Of a stretch of 64,000 nt of DNA, positions 9,345 to 19,157 are shown one piece after another. The translations under genes were made by a program, and so were the position numbers. The stretch comes from CBDFMR01 sp965249765 (GTDB lineage Bacteria > Bacteroidota > Bacteroidia > Chitinophagales > Saprospiraceae): assembly GCA_965249765.1 (NCBI GenBank), contig CBDFMR010000005.1, forward strand, positions 1,612,001-1,676,000, read 5' to 3'. The first letter of the stretch is position 1, and each line of letters begins with the position of its first letter. The notes under the pieces were generated by a model. It did not search any database. It was not told the DNA's origin and was given only the letters and a program-made list of their open reading frames with translations.

Positions 9345-10181
9345 CTACTTGACAGCAATTGAATGAATCTGGTAGCAAAGAGGGCAGGAACCTTTGGTAT
9401 ATTTCATTCGAGTCTTTCGTTCGAGTTGCTTGAAGACGTCTTCTATGTTTTGGTCCAGATCTATTCTGATGACTTTTCTACCCGGAATATTTGATCTGTC
9501 AGAGATGTAGATGCTCCCCGCTGACTGTGTAAATAAGTACTCGTAAATCTGATATATGCTATGAGGCTTACCAGTACTAACTTCTTCCTCGAGACTATTG
9601 AATCCACTTGGTGTAAACAAGATGCTCTCGCCTCGCTCTAGAATGACTGACTTACTAGGATTTTTAATCTCCGCCACTTTTACCTTTCCAGATGTATTTT
9701 CAACATAAAGACCAGCAAGAACATCGTCGAGCTTAAAACTTGTTCCCAGTACTTCAATAGATATCCGCTTGAAGTTAACAATAAAGGGCTTATCGGGATT
9801 TTCAACAACATCATAATGCACAGATCCTTGAGACACTACTTTTCTCTTAGTGCTATTTTCAAATGAATTTGGATAATATAAATGAGCGCCATCTGCAAGA
9901 GTGGCCACACTTCCATCGGGGAGTGTAATAGTATCCACATCTGCACTTACCCAAAGAGTCTTTTGTTCTGGGTTTATAAATATCACAGCCATGGCAAGTC
10001 CTATAAGGCATGCTGCTGCTGCCCAGTATTTTAGTCTGGATATTGACACTATATTGGCTTGAGAGCCTGTCGCCTCATGGTCTATTTTTTTTAGAAATTT
10101 AGACCACTCCTTATGCACATCAGCTTCCTGATAGACGTCTATTCGACTAGAATCTTTTATATGTTTATCTAATTGTGACAA
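9345..10181 (-). CDS. FecR-family transmembrane regulator (anti-sigma type)
   Basis: FecR-like proteins sit in the inner membrane and control a cognate ECF sigma factor, usually in answer to an outer-membrane signal. The 278-residue product has a cytoplasmic N-terminus, one membrane segment near residues 50-70 and a periplasmic FecR domain with TLPDGSVATLADGAHLYYP, GSVHYDVV and VEVLGTSFKL-like signatures. The C-terminal part resembles the FecR secretin/STN-like tail and ends with an uncommon CPLC pair. It follows the sigma factor gene by 17 bp. No TonB receptor of the SusC/FecA type lies nearby, so the target regulon is elsewhere or is the envelope genes around it. Confidence 0.88.
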   Translation of the reverse strand: MSQLDKHIKDSSRIDVYQEADVHKEWSKFLKKIDHEATGSQANIVSISRLKYWAAAACLIGLAMAVIFINPEQKTLWVSADVDTITLPDGSVATLADGAHLYYPNSFENSTKRKVVSQGSVHYDVVENPDKPFIVNFKRISIEVLGTSFKLDDVLAGLYVENTSGKVKVAEIKNPSKSVILERGESILFTPSGFNSLEEEVSTGKPHSIYQIYEYLFTQSAGSIYISDRSNIPGRKVIRIDLDQNIEDVFKQLERKTRMKYTKGSCPLCYQIHSIAVK

Positions 10182-10198
10182 TACTTCTCATTTACATA

Positions 10199-10753
10199 TT
10201 ACATGGCGAATAAATTTATCAATACCACAGATAAACCAACAAAATCAGGGTGATTTTTAAGCTCAGCCTTGAGAATATTTAGGGCTCTCGTTACATTATC
10301 TTCTACTGAACGCTTAGAAATACCAAGATGTTTACTTACTTCTTCGTAAGTAAGCCCTTCCATTTTAGTGAGAAGAAAAATCTCCTTATTTTTAGGTTTA
10401 AGTTTTTCGCAGGCATTTAATATAGCTTGTCTCACTATAAACGCATCGAGCTCTTGGTCATGACCATTTTGTCGATATTTCACAACATCGATGACTTCAT
10501 CATTCTTCTTTTTCCTCCTGATGAAATCGATCAGGGTATTCCTCACACTGGTATATAAGTAGCTCTTTAGGGATGCAGATACCTCCAATTTGTCCCTTCT
10601 TTTCCATAATACCAGAAAAGTTTCTTGTACGATTTCCTTGCTATCTTCCCAATTGTGAATTTGCTGATTGACATAATTGCTTAGTGGATTGAAGTACTCT
10701 TTGAAAACTACTTCAAATCCCGATTTTGTTTTTATGTCAGCAAGACTGTTCAA
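10199..10753 (-). CDS. ECF-type RNA polymerase sigma factor
   Basis: A 184-residue sigma-70 family factor. Region 2 spans about residues 12-78, with the IVQETFLVLWKRRDKL core, and region 4 about 115-165, with the helix-turn-helix LTYEEVSKHLGISKRSVEDNV. There is no region 1 or 3, as expected for ECF factors. It is directly followed by its FecR-like partner. The AsmA-like gene lies 60 bp upstream on the same strand, so the three may be one transcript. The promoter was not identified. Confidence 0.92.
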   Translation of the reverse strand: MNSLADIKTKSGFEVVFKEYFNPLSNYVNQQIHNWEDSKEIVQETFLVLWKRRDKLEVSASLKSYLYTSVRNTLIDFIRRKKKNDEVIDVVKYRQNGHDQELDAFIVRQAILNACEKLKPKNKEIFLLTKMEGLTYEEVSKHLGISKRSVEDNVTRALNILKAELKNHPDFVGLSVVLINLFAM

Positions 10754-10813
10754 TGTTATATTCTTGTCTTAAAGGTATGAGTAAGCAAAGCGTTCCATCA
10801 AGTTTAACGGGAA

Positions 10814-13800
10814 CTATTTTTCTTTTTTCTTTTTTCCAAAAGGGTTCCAGTCTTTGATTTTGTCCTTTAATTTCTCTATTTCTTCTTCTGCATTTTCTCC
10901 CAGAACATCCTTGGCTTTGTCGCTCAAAATGTCCGTTAAGGTGTCCGCAACTTCGTTCTTGATAAGGCTATCTAACTTATCTTTTGCTTTTTCTTTGCCA
11001 TCGCTGACTAGAGTGTCCAATTTGGTTTCTATTACTTTTTTCTTGTCTTCGACCATGCTATCAACTTTGGTCTGTGCTCTTGTCTTGAGCGTGTCTATCT
11101 CTGATTCAACTACTTCCTTCGCGTTGTCCTTTACTTCTTCTCCTAGAGACTTACCTGAAGATCCTATAGGAGTTATCTTTACATCGGGGTTGGTGCCATT
11201 ACCAGTGAGACCGATTTGTATATCGATATTTTCACCCTGATCCAGGTCGAGCCCAAGCATTCCTGCGCTTTCCTCTAGGAATTCAAGACCCGTATTTATT
11301 CCTTTTGCAACCTCATTATTTTTGAGCATCTCACGTGGTATAGATGTGAGTATTGAAAAATCTATGTCACCTAATATTTCGTAATTCCCTTTGATAGTCA
11401 TGGGAAGTCCCAGTGATGAAAACGATCGTTCTTTCAATTGCACACTTCCATCCTTGATCTCAAACCAGTTTTTAGTATTGGTGAGATCAAGACCCTTTAA
11501 TGATGAAATTCCTAGTTTGTCACCTACCTTGGCAAGAGGTGGATATGACGCTAACTTGCTATTGAATGTTTCAAAAAACCCTGAACTAGTCAAAGTCCCC
11601 AATTCTGGAAAAAAGTTATCATCAAGCCCTCCTTCCATAATAAGTGTCGAACTGAAGAAGCCATCCATGTATTTTACTACGGGGGCAAGTGTGCTGAACG
11701 TCTTCATCTTCTTAAAAGCTTCCTGCAATAGGATTTTTTCAATGTCATACTTAATTGAAAATTTTGACTCACCATTTTTTGGAAGCTTTAGGATTCCATG
11801 AAGAGCCATTTCTCCGCCCATCGTTTTGCCTTTCATGTTGTCCATGGACAATACTGCACCTTCTATTTCTACTATTCCATTTACATCGGCTATCTCCATG
11901 CTCTTGTAGATGACCTTTTCTATATCGCTGTCAACAGTAATGTCCCACCGCTCGTTGAGAAAAAACTTTTTGACATTTTTATTGTCTGACTGCTGCAGTA
12001 GCATGATTTTGTTGACATCAAGACTTTGAGATTTGATGGATAAATTTCCGCTGAGTATCCCTTCGTTGTAGAGGAATTTGCCTATGCCGTCAAGCTTTCC
12101 AGTGACGTTAAAATCACTATCTGACATTAGACCGGTAGAGGAGCTTATCGTCATATGATCGAGACCACCCTTGGCCTTTCCTTTTAGGTTCTCGATAGGG
12201 TAGACGTCATATAGGACCTGATCTATATCTAGATCCATATCTATGTCGAATTGGTATGGCATGGATGCTACATCGGTAGTCTCAGTTTTTGAGGTTATCC
12301 ATTCGTTGAGGTCTAGTCGCTCTCCATTTATATTTATACTACCTGTAACTTTACTTGTTGAATTGATACTTAAAGGTCTGTCAACTTTCCCAGATACATT
12401 TACTCTGGACACTCCATACACCACTTGGTTTGCTTCGAATGCTACTTCCTTGAGACTGAGCTCTGCAGATGCTGATGAAAATGAAATATCCTGTTTTAGA
12501 GATTTATGTGACAGTTGAAAATTTTCAAGTACAATATCGCCTTCCATCAGGTCGATAGAATTTCCCGTTGTGAAGTCAGCATCTAAGCCACCTTTATATC
12601 TCATATCTATATCAGCATCGCCTGAAATATTCGTAATTCCTTCTACAGGTAAGATTCTTGTAATCTTTTCAAGATCAATTTTTCCGTCTACACCAGCAGA
12701 TACATATTGGTCATTTCCTGAACCCTTGGTCGTGATCTGACCAGAGAATGGTTGTCCATCAATCGAAAACCGGAAAGTCGGAATATCAATTTTATACCGG
12801 TGGCCATTGTCGTCTATCGATGCGAGTGCCATATCTATCCTTATCCCGTCCATGGCAACCCCAGACTTGCGATCTTTTAGATACCCATTGTTAAGATCAC
12901 CATTTAGAGAAATCCTAGGAACTCTATTTTTGACACTATCATAGAGCCCTTTAATCGTCAGGTCGATGTCAGCTACACCTCGGCTTTCGAGATTTCGGAT
13001 TTTGTCTTTCTGAATGTTGGGTAGGATACTCATGAAAGCGCTGGTTGTCGCATCCTTGCTCTTGACTACTGCATCCACTTCAAATCCTCCTTCATCTATT
13101 AAGGTCAACGAACTATCTCCTTCAAAGTCAAGATCATTGAGCCTCCAAGTGTTTTCTTTCAAGGTGAATACGTTGTAATCTAAGTCCACTCCCACAGTTG
13201 CCTGGATCTTTGCATTTCCGTCAGTCATCATGGAAATCTTTCCTGAGGTGATGTCAATTGTATCGATGGTACTTTTAGTAAACAGATCAAATCTCTGAGC
13301 AGTGAAGTCACCTCTCCCTTCGTGGTAAATGCCTACCAGATTAATGTCAACATTATTTTTTTGATTGCCGTAATATAATATGCCTTGATCAATAGAGTAA
13401 TCCTTAATTTCAAGTTTAAATGCGGATGTGTCACCATTGTCTTTTTTTGTAATTAGGTAATTAGCATCTCCAGATTTATTAACCTTTAAGTTGACGACAG
13501 GCTTATCAAAATGCAGACTTGTTATCTGTGGGTTTCTACTGTTGCGAATGACATCGATCAGATCAAAAGAAATATCCACTTGATCCACTGCTACTAATTC
13601 GACATCTTGGAATGTATCGATTCCTGTAAGAGTTGCATTGGAGAGGGACAGTGAAACAGAAGGAAAATCTTTTAACAATGATATAGAGGAGCTTTCATAG
13701 TCAAATGACGCATTTAGCGTATCATTGACTTCATCCTTGAGTTTGTTTTCTATCTGACCTCTAAACAAAAAGGGTAAAAGAAACAGTAATAACACAAGGA

Positions 13801-13849
13801 CAACGGTTCCCCCAATTAGAAATTTTACAATCTTCTTTACACTTTTCAT
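10814..13849 (-). CDS. AsmA/TamB-like inner-membrane-anchored envelope protein
   Basis: A 1011-residue protein with one N-terminal membrane anchor (about 8-29), an AsmA N-terminal region (about 30-200), a long beta-rich body and an AsmA C-terminal region around 640-870. The pattern of repeated hydrophobic beta strands matches bridge-like lipid-transport proteins that span the periplasm, so a role in phospholipid delivery to the outer membrane is inferred. The last 130 residues are a highly charged helical tail of K/D/E-rich heptads ending KKKKEK, which is not part of the classic domain. It probably heads the sigma/FecR transcript. Confidence 0.82.
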   Translation of the reverse strand: MKSVKKIVKFLIGGTVVLVLLLFLLPFLFRGQIENKLKDEVNDTLNASFDYESSSISLLKDFPSVSLSLSNATLTGIDTFQDVELVAVDQVDISFDLIDVIRNSRNPQITSLHFDKPVVNLKVNKSGDANYLITKKDNGDTSAFKLEIKDYSIDQGILYYGNQKNNVDINLVGIYHEGRGDFTAQRFDLFTKSTIDTIDITSGKISMMTDGNAKIQATVGVDLDYNVFTLKENTWRLNDLDFEGDSSLTLIDEGGFEVDAVVKSKDATTSAFMSILPNIQKDKIRNLESRGVADIDLTIKGLYDSVKNRVPRISLNGDLNNGYLKDRKSGVAMDGIRIDMALASIDDNGHRYKIDIPTFRFSIDGQPFSGQITTKGSGNDQYVSAGVDGKIDLEKITRILPVEGITNISGDADIDMRYKGGLDADFTTGNSIDLMEGDIVLENFQLSHKSLKQDISFSSASAELSLKEVAFEANQVVYGVSRVNVSGKVDRPLSINSTSKVTGSININGERLDLNEWITSKTETTDVASMPYQFDIDMDLDIDQVLYDVYPIENLKGKAKGGLDHMTISSSTGLMSDSDFNVTGKLDGIGKFLYNEGILSGNLSIKSQSLDVNKIMLLQQSDNKNVKKFFLNERWDITVDSDIEKVIYKSMEIADVNGIVEIEGAVLSMDNMKGKTMGGEMALHGILKLPKNGESKFSIKYDIEKILLQEAFKKMKTFSTLAPVVKYMDGFFSSTLIMEGGLDDNFFPELGTLTSSGFFETFNSKLASYPPLAKVGDKLGISSLKGLDLTNTKNWFEIKDGSVQLKERSFSSLGLPMTIKGNYEILGDIDFSILTSIPREMLKNNEVAKGINTGLEFLEESAGMLGLDLDQGENIDIQIGLTGNGTNPDVKITPIGSSGKSLGEEVKDNAKEVVESEIDTLKTRAQTKVDSMVEDKKKVIETKLDTLVSDGKEKAKDKLDSLIKNEVADTLTDILSDKAKDVLGENAEEEIEKLKDKIKDWNPFGKKKKEK

Positions 13850-13983
13850 GTTGCGGCGTCTTTTCTATATGACGTAGTATAACTGTATGTGGGTCAATAG
13901 AATTGTTATATAAAACTTAAACAATATTAAGATCAGCATCTCTCTCATGATATAAATCATGGTTTTTACTGATATTTGACCAT

Positions 13984-15693
13984 ATGTCCTCTGATCCAAC
14001 AAAGTTACTCGATGTCAAGAACCTGACCATTGATTTTCAATCAAAGGATAGCACGGTGCATGCAGTGAAAGGTATTTCATTTGATTTGATGAGAGGAGAG
14101 TGTCTGGGAATAGTCGGGGAGTCAGGGAGCGGAAAATCGGTCACTGCATTGTCAGTAATGAGACTTCATCCCACACCGCCTGCTGTGTACAAGGATAGCG
14201 AGATATGGTATCATGGTGAAGATGGTCCTATTAATTTGTTGAATGCCAATGAAGAAGAAATTAGGCGTCACAGAGGAGCACATATTGCCATGATATTTCA
14301 AGATCCGATGAGTTCTCTCAATCCATCTCATCGTGCCGGTAATCAAGTAACTGAAGCCATTTTTTTACATCAAAAGCTTTCTGCTTCCGAAGCCAAGGAG
14401 TACACGCTTAACTTATTCAAGAGGACAGGATTGAAGGATCCTGAGAGGGTATTTAACTCCTATCCACATCAATTATCAGGAGGACAGATCCAACGAGTAA
14501 TGATAGCTATGGCCATATCTTGCAAGCCTAAGATATTAATAGCGGACGAACCCACGACGGCACTAGATGTTACGGTACAACAGCAGATCATGGCCTTGCT
14601 AGATGACATTCGCAAGGAATCCGGGACCTCTATTATTTTTATTTCACATGACCTGGGATTGGTCAATCAAATATCTGACAAGATACTTGTGATGCAGCAT
14701 GGCCGTATAGTAGAAAAAGGAATAACAAAGGAGGTGTTCGACAATCCTCAAGATCCGTATACTAAGGGACTTATTGCTTGCCGACCAAGAATGGATAGAA
14801 GGGTGAGGAGACTGCCTACTGTTGAGGGTTTTTTGTCTGGACGCAATGATCAGGTAGATATTATATCAGATTCAGAGTACATTTCGCGCATTGATAATCT
14901 CGAATCCAGCGAATCTATCCTGGAAGTTCATGGATTGAAAAAGAGTTATCCGGCAAGTAAGAGTTTTTGGGGAAGAATAAAAACTTATACCCATGCCGTA
15001 GATGATGTGTCCTTCAAGGTAAAAAAAGGAGAAGTGGTAGGATTGGTAGGTGAGAGCGGAAGTGGAAAATCAACACTCAGTTTGTCCTTGCTCAATCTCA
15101 TACCCATAGACGATGGTAAGGTTTTATTTGAGAGTAAAAATGTACATGAATTGCGAGGTCGGGCATTAAAGAACCTGCGTAAGGACTTCCAGATAATATT
15201 TCAGAATCCGTATGCATCACTCAATCCAAGAATGAAAATTGGCAGGGCGATTTTAGAGCCTATGCAAGTTCACAAGATGTATGATGGTGAAAAACAAAGG
15301 ATGGATAAGGTGATGGACCTGCTCGAGAAGGTTGGCCTAGAGCCTGATCACTACAGCAGATATCCTCATGAGTTTTCTGGTGGTCAAAGACAAAGAATCT
15401 GTATTGCTAGGAGCTTGTCTCTTTCACCTAAGTTTATCATCTGTGACGAATGTGTCTCTGCTTTGGATGTGTCAGTACAGGCCCAGATTCTTAATCTACT
15501 GCTCGACCTCAGGGAGCAGTTTGACCTTAGCTATCTCTTTATTTCTCATGACTTGTCAGTAGTCAAGTTTATCAGTGATAGGGTAATGGTAATGAGATCA
15601 GGAAAGATAATCGAGTCAAATGATGCCGAAGCCATATATAGTAATCCTCAGAGCGATTATACAAGGAGATTGATTGAGGCAATACCAGATTAG
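13984..15693 (+). CDS. Fused dipeptide/oligopeptide-type ABC transporter ATPase
   Basis: A double ATPase of the DppD-DppF/YejF layout, 569 residues. Half one (about 5-255) has Walker A GESGSGKS, signature LSGGQIQRV and Walker B ILIADEPTTALD. Half two (about 315-565) has GESGSGKS, FSGGQRQRI and FIICDECVSALD, where the usual DEP is DEC but the catalytic Glu stays. Both halves carry the peptide-importer insertion DPMSSLNP or NPYASLNP. The membrane and binding subunits are not nearby, so the system is split in this genome. A GATATTTG sequence (one mismatch to the -7 box) ends five bases before the ATG. Confidence 0.93.
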   Translation: MSSDPTKLLDVKNLTIDFQSKDSTVHAVKGISFDLMRGECLGIVGESGSGKSVTALSVMRLHPTPPAVYKDSEIWYHGEDGPINLLNANEEEIRRHRGAHIAMIFQDPMSSLNPSHRAGNQVTEAIFLHQKLSASEAKEYTLNLFKRTGLKDPERVFNSYPHQLSGGQIQRVMIAMAISCKPKILIADEPTTALDVTVQQQIMALLDDIRKESGTSIIFISHDLGLVNQISDKILVMQHGRIVEKGITKEVFDNPQDPYTKGLIACRPRMDRRVRRLPTVEGFLSGRNDQVDIISDSEYISRIDNLESSESILEVHGLKKSYPASKSFWGRIKTYTHAVDDVSFKVKKGEVVGLVGESGSGKSTLSLSLLNLIPIDDGKVLFESKNVHELRGRALKNLRKDFQIIFQNPYASLNPRMKIGRAILEPMQVHKMYDGEKQRMDKVMDLLEKVGLEPDHYSRYPHEFSGGQRQRICIARSLSLSPKFIICDECVSALDVSVQAQILNLLLDLREQFDLSYLFISHDLSVVKFISDRVMVMRSGKIIESNDAEAIYSNPQSDYTRRLIEAIPD

Positions 15694-15704
15694 GGTATTT
15701 TTTT
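15681..15704 (+). terminator. Possible terminator of the fused ABC ATPase gene
   Basis: AATACC and GGTATT form a 6-bp stem around the stop codon and are followed by seven T. The stem is short and includes the last codons, so efficiency is doubtful. Confidence 0.4.
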
Positions 15705-15799
15705 ACTTTGGTCAAGTATAGCGTAACTTTTTCGGAGTTCAATGCGTTATATAATTGTAGTGCAACATTGCAGTACTGCTGAGGTACTGATCGATACAA

Positions 15800-16009
15800 A
15801 TGAAGTCAAACTTTCGAAAAAGAATTTCATGGTTTTGCTGTATAACAATTAGTACAGCTTGCTTTGCATATCTCCACATAAATTTAAATTCTACTCTTGG
15901 ACCTGCTGTCGCTGATTCTCAACATTTATTGAGGACAGGTAGTAATTTACCGGACATGGAGATTATTCAGTATATCATTGAGAAATTATCACGAATAGTT
16001 ACTATCTAG
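15800..16009 (+). CDS. Small hypothetical membrane-anchored protein
   Basis: A 69-residue frame starting at ATG, with a basic N-terminus (MKSNFRKR) and a hydrophobic segment at about 9-27, then a polar region and a conserved-looking tail LPDMEIIQYIIEKLSRI. I do not know the family, though short Bacteroidota proteins of similar plan exist. It fills the gap between the ABC ATPase and fmt and overlaps the convergent fmt stop by 8 bp, which is consistent with a real gene. It could still be a chance frame. Confidence 0.5.
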   Translation: MKSNFRKRISWFCCITISTACFAYLHINLNSTLGPAVADSQHLLRTGSNLPDMEIIQYIIEKLSRIVTI

Positions 16010-16919
16010 GCTCAATCTTAAAACCATTCAACAGGTCTTTAAGAGGCATTCTTTTCTTTCCAGCAAGTTGCACATCTAGTAGATTTACAAATCCATCATT
16101 ACAAGCCACCTTGATATAGGTTTTGTCATCAGATAAGATGCTGCCGATATCTGATTTGTGTTGGGTTCTGTCTACTTCACATGAAAATACTTTCAGTTTC
16201 ATATTATTAATTTTCATCCACGAAGTAGGATAGGGGCTTAGTCCCCTCACAAAATTATAGATAATCTGTGCTGGTTGATTAAAATCAATCTCACAGTCTT
16301 CATGAAATATTTTTGGGGCCTTGGTAGCGAGTTGACCAGCCTGGGTCTGATAGACAACATTTCCATTTGCGATAGTCTTGAGGGATTCCGATACAGCAGC
16401 GGCTCCTACATGCATCATCCGATCATGAAGACTGCCGGCAGTATCATTATTGTTGATTTCAATACTTACCTGATGTATGATGTCTCCTTCATCAATTGCA
16501 TGGACAAGCTTAAAGGCTGTAACACCTGTCCCATGGTCACCATTGATCACTGCCCAATTGATAGGTGCTGCTCCTCTGTATCTAGGAAGAAGGGATCCAT
16601 GGAGATTATATGTGCCTAATGGGGGCATATCCCATACAACTTCAGGTAGCATTCTGAAGGCAACAACAATCTGAATTTCGGCATTTAATGACCTGAGTTC
16701 CTTGACAAATTCTTTATTCTTTAGGTTGGCTGGTTGTAATATCCGAAGCCCTCGATCTTCCGCATATTTTTTTACAGCCGACTTGAGAAGTTTTTTGCCT
16801 CCACGTCCGCCCCACTTGTCAGTGGCCGTAATTACCCCGACAACATCATGACCATCTTCCATGATGCGCCGCAATGTGGCCACGGCAAATTCTGGTGTTC
16901 CCATAAAAACAATCCTCAT
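16002..16919 (-). CDS. fmt: Methionyl-tRNA formyltransferase
   Basis: Formylates initiator Met-tRNA with 10-formyl-THF. The 305-residue product starts MRIVFMGTPEFAV and has the active-site region GTYNLHGSLLPRYRGAAPINWA (about 104-124), with the catalytic Asn, His and downstream Asp in IDEGDI. A normal Fmt C-terminal OB-like domain follows with PYPTSWMKI near 230. Length is typical. It is divergent from the OmpA-like gene and appears to be a single transcription unit. Confidence 0.96.
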   Translation of the reverse strand: MRIVFMGTPEFAVATLRRIMEDGHDVVGVITATDKWGGRGGKKLLKSAVKKYAEDRGLRILQPANLKNKEFVKELRSLNAEIQIVVAFRMLPEVVWDMPPLGTYNLHGSLLPRYRGAAPINWAVINGDHGTGVTAFKLVHAIDEGDIIHQVSIEINNNDTAGSLHDRMMHVGAAAVSESLKTIANGNVVYQTQAGQLATKAPKIFHEDCEIDFNQPAQIIYNFVRGLSPYPTSWMKINNMKLKVFSCEVDRTQHKSDIGSILSDDKTYIKVACNDGFVNLLDVQLAGKKRMPLKDLLNGFKIEPR

Positions 16920-16992
16920 AAGTGTATTCTCTGCATAATTTTTTTATCATCTTCGTCCCAATAAATGTAAAATCATTTAAATATCATATTAC

Positions 16993-18450
16993 ATGCATAG
17001 TAAATACAAAATAACCACCCTTTTTCTTCTGCTCTGTTTTATTTGCTCAAGTCAAGGTTTAGTGGAAGGATATCTTTTTGAGTCAGGTAATCGGGGATAC
17101 CTCAATCAAGTGGAGGTGGATGTTTTGGATGCAAAAACTGATCAGTTGGTCGTACATCTCGACTCCAATGTAGATGGATTCATTGAGGCCACTCTTACTC
17201 CGGGCAAGGAATACAAGCTCATAGCGACAAAAGACTTGTTTGAGCCACTAGAAAAAACGTTTACAGTAGAGGGATCGGGAAAGACTTTTCTTAGCCTCGA
17301 GATGAAGCGTGCACCTGGGTACATATTTGATATAACCTTGGCCGAAAAAAGAGTCGACGACTATACACCGGTTGATGCCATCAATGGAGCGTTGGTTGAA
17401 GTTTATAATAATACTACGAAGAAAGAGGAATTGGTACTCAATAATCATACTGATCCTGACTTCAAAGTCAATCTAGTCAAAGGAAACCACTATACCATTA
17501 TGGTAAGAAAGGAAGGTTATCTCACAAAACGAATTGAAGCATATGTAGATGTAGAAGGATGTATTCTTTGTTTTGAGGGGTTGGGATCTGTGGAACCTGG
17601 AGTATCAGACAATCTTACAGAAGGCAATCTGATGGGGTCATTGCTAGCAAATGTAGAGCTCGAGCCTCTTTTCAAAGGAAAGAAAATCGAATTGCAGAAT
17701 ATTTATTACGACTTTGCAAAATGGAACATTCGACATGACGCAGAAATCGAACTGAATAAGGTGGTCATGTTTCTAGGCGACAACCCACATATTGAGATAA
17801 GACTTGGTTCTCATACTGATTCTCGTGGATCTAATGATGAAAATTTGTCCTTGTCATCTAAGCGAGCCCGATCTGCCGTCCAATACCTTATTAATACAGG
17901 AGGAATTTCTGAAGAGAGAATATCAGCTCAAGGTTATGGGGAAAACCAGCTGGCTAATCACTGTGCTGATGGCGTTGATTGTACAGAAGAGGAGCATCAA
18001 AGAAACAGGCGTACTGAGCTTGAAATAGTAGAAATAAGCATCAGGGAACATTTCAAGTCATTAGCTCAGATAAAAAAAGAAGAAGAGACTGAAGCATTGA
18101 TCCTTGAATTGACAAATCAAGAGCAATTGAAAGTGACAGATACTAGTTCATTGCCCCAAGAAATAAAGGAACAACTAGGACTTGATACGGAGACTGGAAA
18201 GAGGACGATACATGAAAATTTTACTGGTCATATGATCGCCTTGATGAAGGAGACTTCCAGTCTTCCCGATGATCACGAGGTTTACAAAATACATAAGGAT
18301 ATTGTAGAGTATGTGATCGATGATGAGTATTTGTATTTGATAGGAGAATACAGCGAACTAGAGCGAGTGTATCATGATCTGAAAATCATGCAAGAATTGC
18401 ATCCAGATGCATTTGTTGTCAACTTTGAACAAGGTAAAATGGTCAAATAA
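16993..18450 (+). CDS. OmpA-family outer membrane/peptidoglycan-associated protein
   Basis: A 485-residue envelope protein. It has a signal peptide at about 1-22, two carboxypeptidase-regulatory-like beta domains (about 24-105 and 110-200) and an OmpA C-terminal peptidoglycan-binding domain (about 232-346) with YYDFAKWNIRHDAEIELNKV and the NRRTEL end motif. The last 130 residues are acidic and end in a SPOR-like fold pattern (residues 410-480). The domain order resembles PorE-like and gliding-associated proteins, but TPR and WD40-like parts are absent. It likely tethers the outer membrane to peptidoglycan. Confidence 0.87.
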   Translation: MHSKYKITTLFLLLCFICSSQGLVEGYLFESGNRGYLNQVEVDVLDAKTDQLVVHLDSNVDGFIEATLTPGKEYKLIATKDLFEPLEKTFTVEGSGKTFLSLEMKRAPGYIFDITLAEKRVDDYTPVDAINGALVEVYNNTTKKEELVLNNHTDPDFKVNLVKGNHYTIMVRKEGYLTKRIEAYVDVEGCILCFEGLGSVEPGVSDNLTEGNLMGSLLANVELEPLFKGKKIELQNIYYDFAKWNIRHDAEIELNKVVMFLGDNPHIEIRLGSHTDSRGSNDENLSLSSKRARSAVQYLINTGGISEERISAQGYGENQLANHCADGVDCTEEEHQRNRRTELEIVEISIREHFKSLAQIKKEEETEALILELTNQEQLKVTDTSSLPQEIKEQLGLDTETGKRTIHENFTGHMIALMKETSSLPDDHEVYKIHKDIVEYVIDDEYLYLIGEYSELERVYHDLKIMQELHPDAFVVNFEQGKMVK

Positions 18451-18478
18451 TTCTCTTGTATATTCTAGACTAAAACTA

Positions 18479-19120
18479 TTAAAACTCCATGAGCTTATAG
18501 TCTGATAGTTTTTTAGTCTGAGGAGAGAGATTTATTGTAATCGATAAAGCGGGTGAACTGGATATAAACGGATCTGTAGAATTGAAAACACCAACACTGA
18601 GGTCATCATCGATATCAAAATCCATGAGGTGTCGATCTACAAAGGCGTCGAGGATAGTAATTAAATGTCCTATTCCCAAATACAGAAAACCATACTCTTT
18701 TCTTTGTCTGTAAGCATCTCTGTACACTTTTACCTGCGAGGCAGTTGTGAGTCCTCTGAAATTGTAATCAGGATCGATCAACATCATTCTATATGCGGCA
18801 TCAAATACTTTGTATCGATTGTTATAGAAAATGGCGTTAGACAACAACCACGCATCCAGCCCTATAGCTAGGGGTACCTTCCACCATCTCTTATTATAAA
18901 CCTGCCCACCACCGGGAATGAGAAGAGAGTAAAGGGCCGCCTTCCCTGGTTCTCCTTTAAATATATCCAGAAATCCGGTTTTATTATCATCAGCAACTTG
19001 AGTATTAGATGTGTCGACGACTTCCTCTCGGGTATTAGATTCATTAAGATTTATCCCTTGAGAGTAACCTGAATAACCCAAAATTATCAATATGACTAGC
19101 GTTAGATACTTCACTCTCAT
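18479..19120 (-). CDS. DUF5683 domain-containing protein
   Basis: A 213-residue protein with a signal peptide (about 1-20) and a DUF5683 core. The core has ALYSLLIPGGGQVYNKRWWKVP around 60-82, a hydrophobic helix and a NNRYKVFDAAYR segment. The family is common in Bacteroidota immediately downstream of parAB, exactly as here (38 bp after parB on the same strand). Its biochemical role is unknown; membrane association is likely. Confidence 0.85.
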   Translation of the reverse strand: MRVKYLTLVILIILGYSGYSQGINLNESNTREEVVDTSNTQVADDNKTGFLDIFKGEPGKAALYSLLIPGGGQVYNKRWWKVPLAIGLDAWLLSNAIFYNNRYKVFDAAYRMMLIDPDYNFRGLTTASQVKVYRDAYRQRKEYGFLYLGIGHLITILDAFVDRHLMDFDIDDDLSVGVFNSTDPFISSSPALSITINLSPQTKKLSDYKLMEF

Positions 19121-19157
19121 CTAAAACGAACTTGCCACGGATAAGTTACCTGTAACA

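Noticed and set aside
10854..11240. 128-residue plus-strand frame inside the AsmA-like gene
   Set aside because: Complement of the low-complexity Lys/Glu tail; composition (S/F-rich) is what the complement of such a tail gives.
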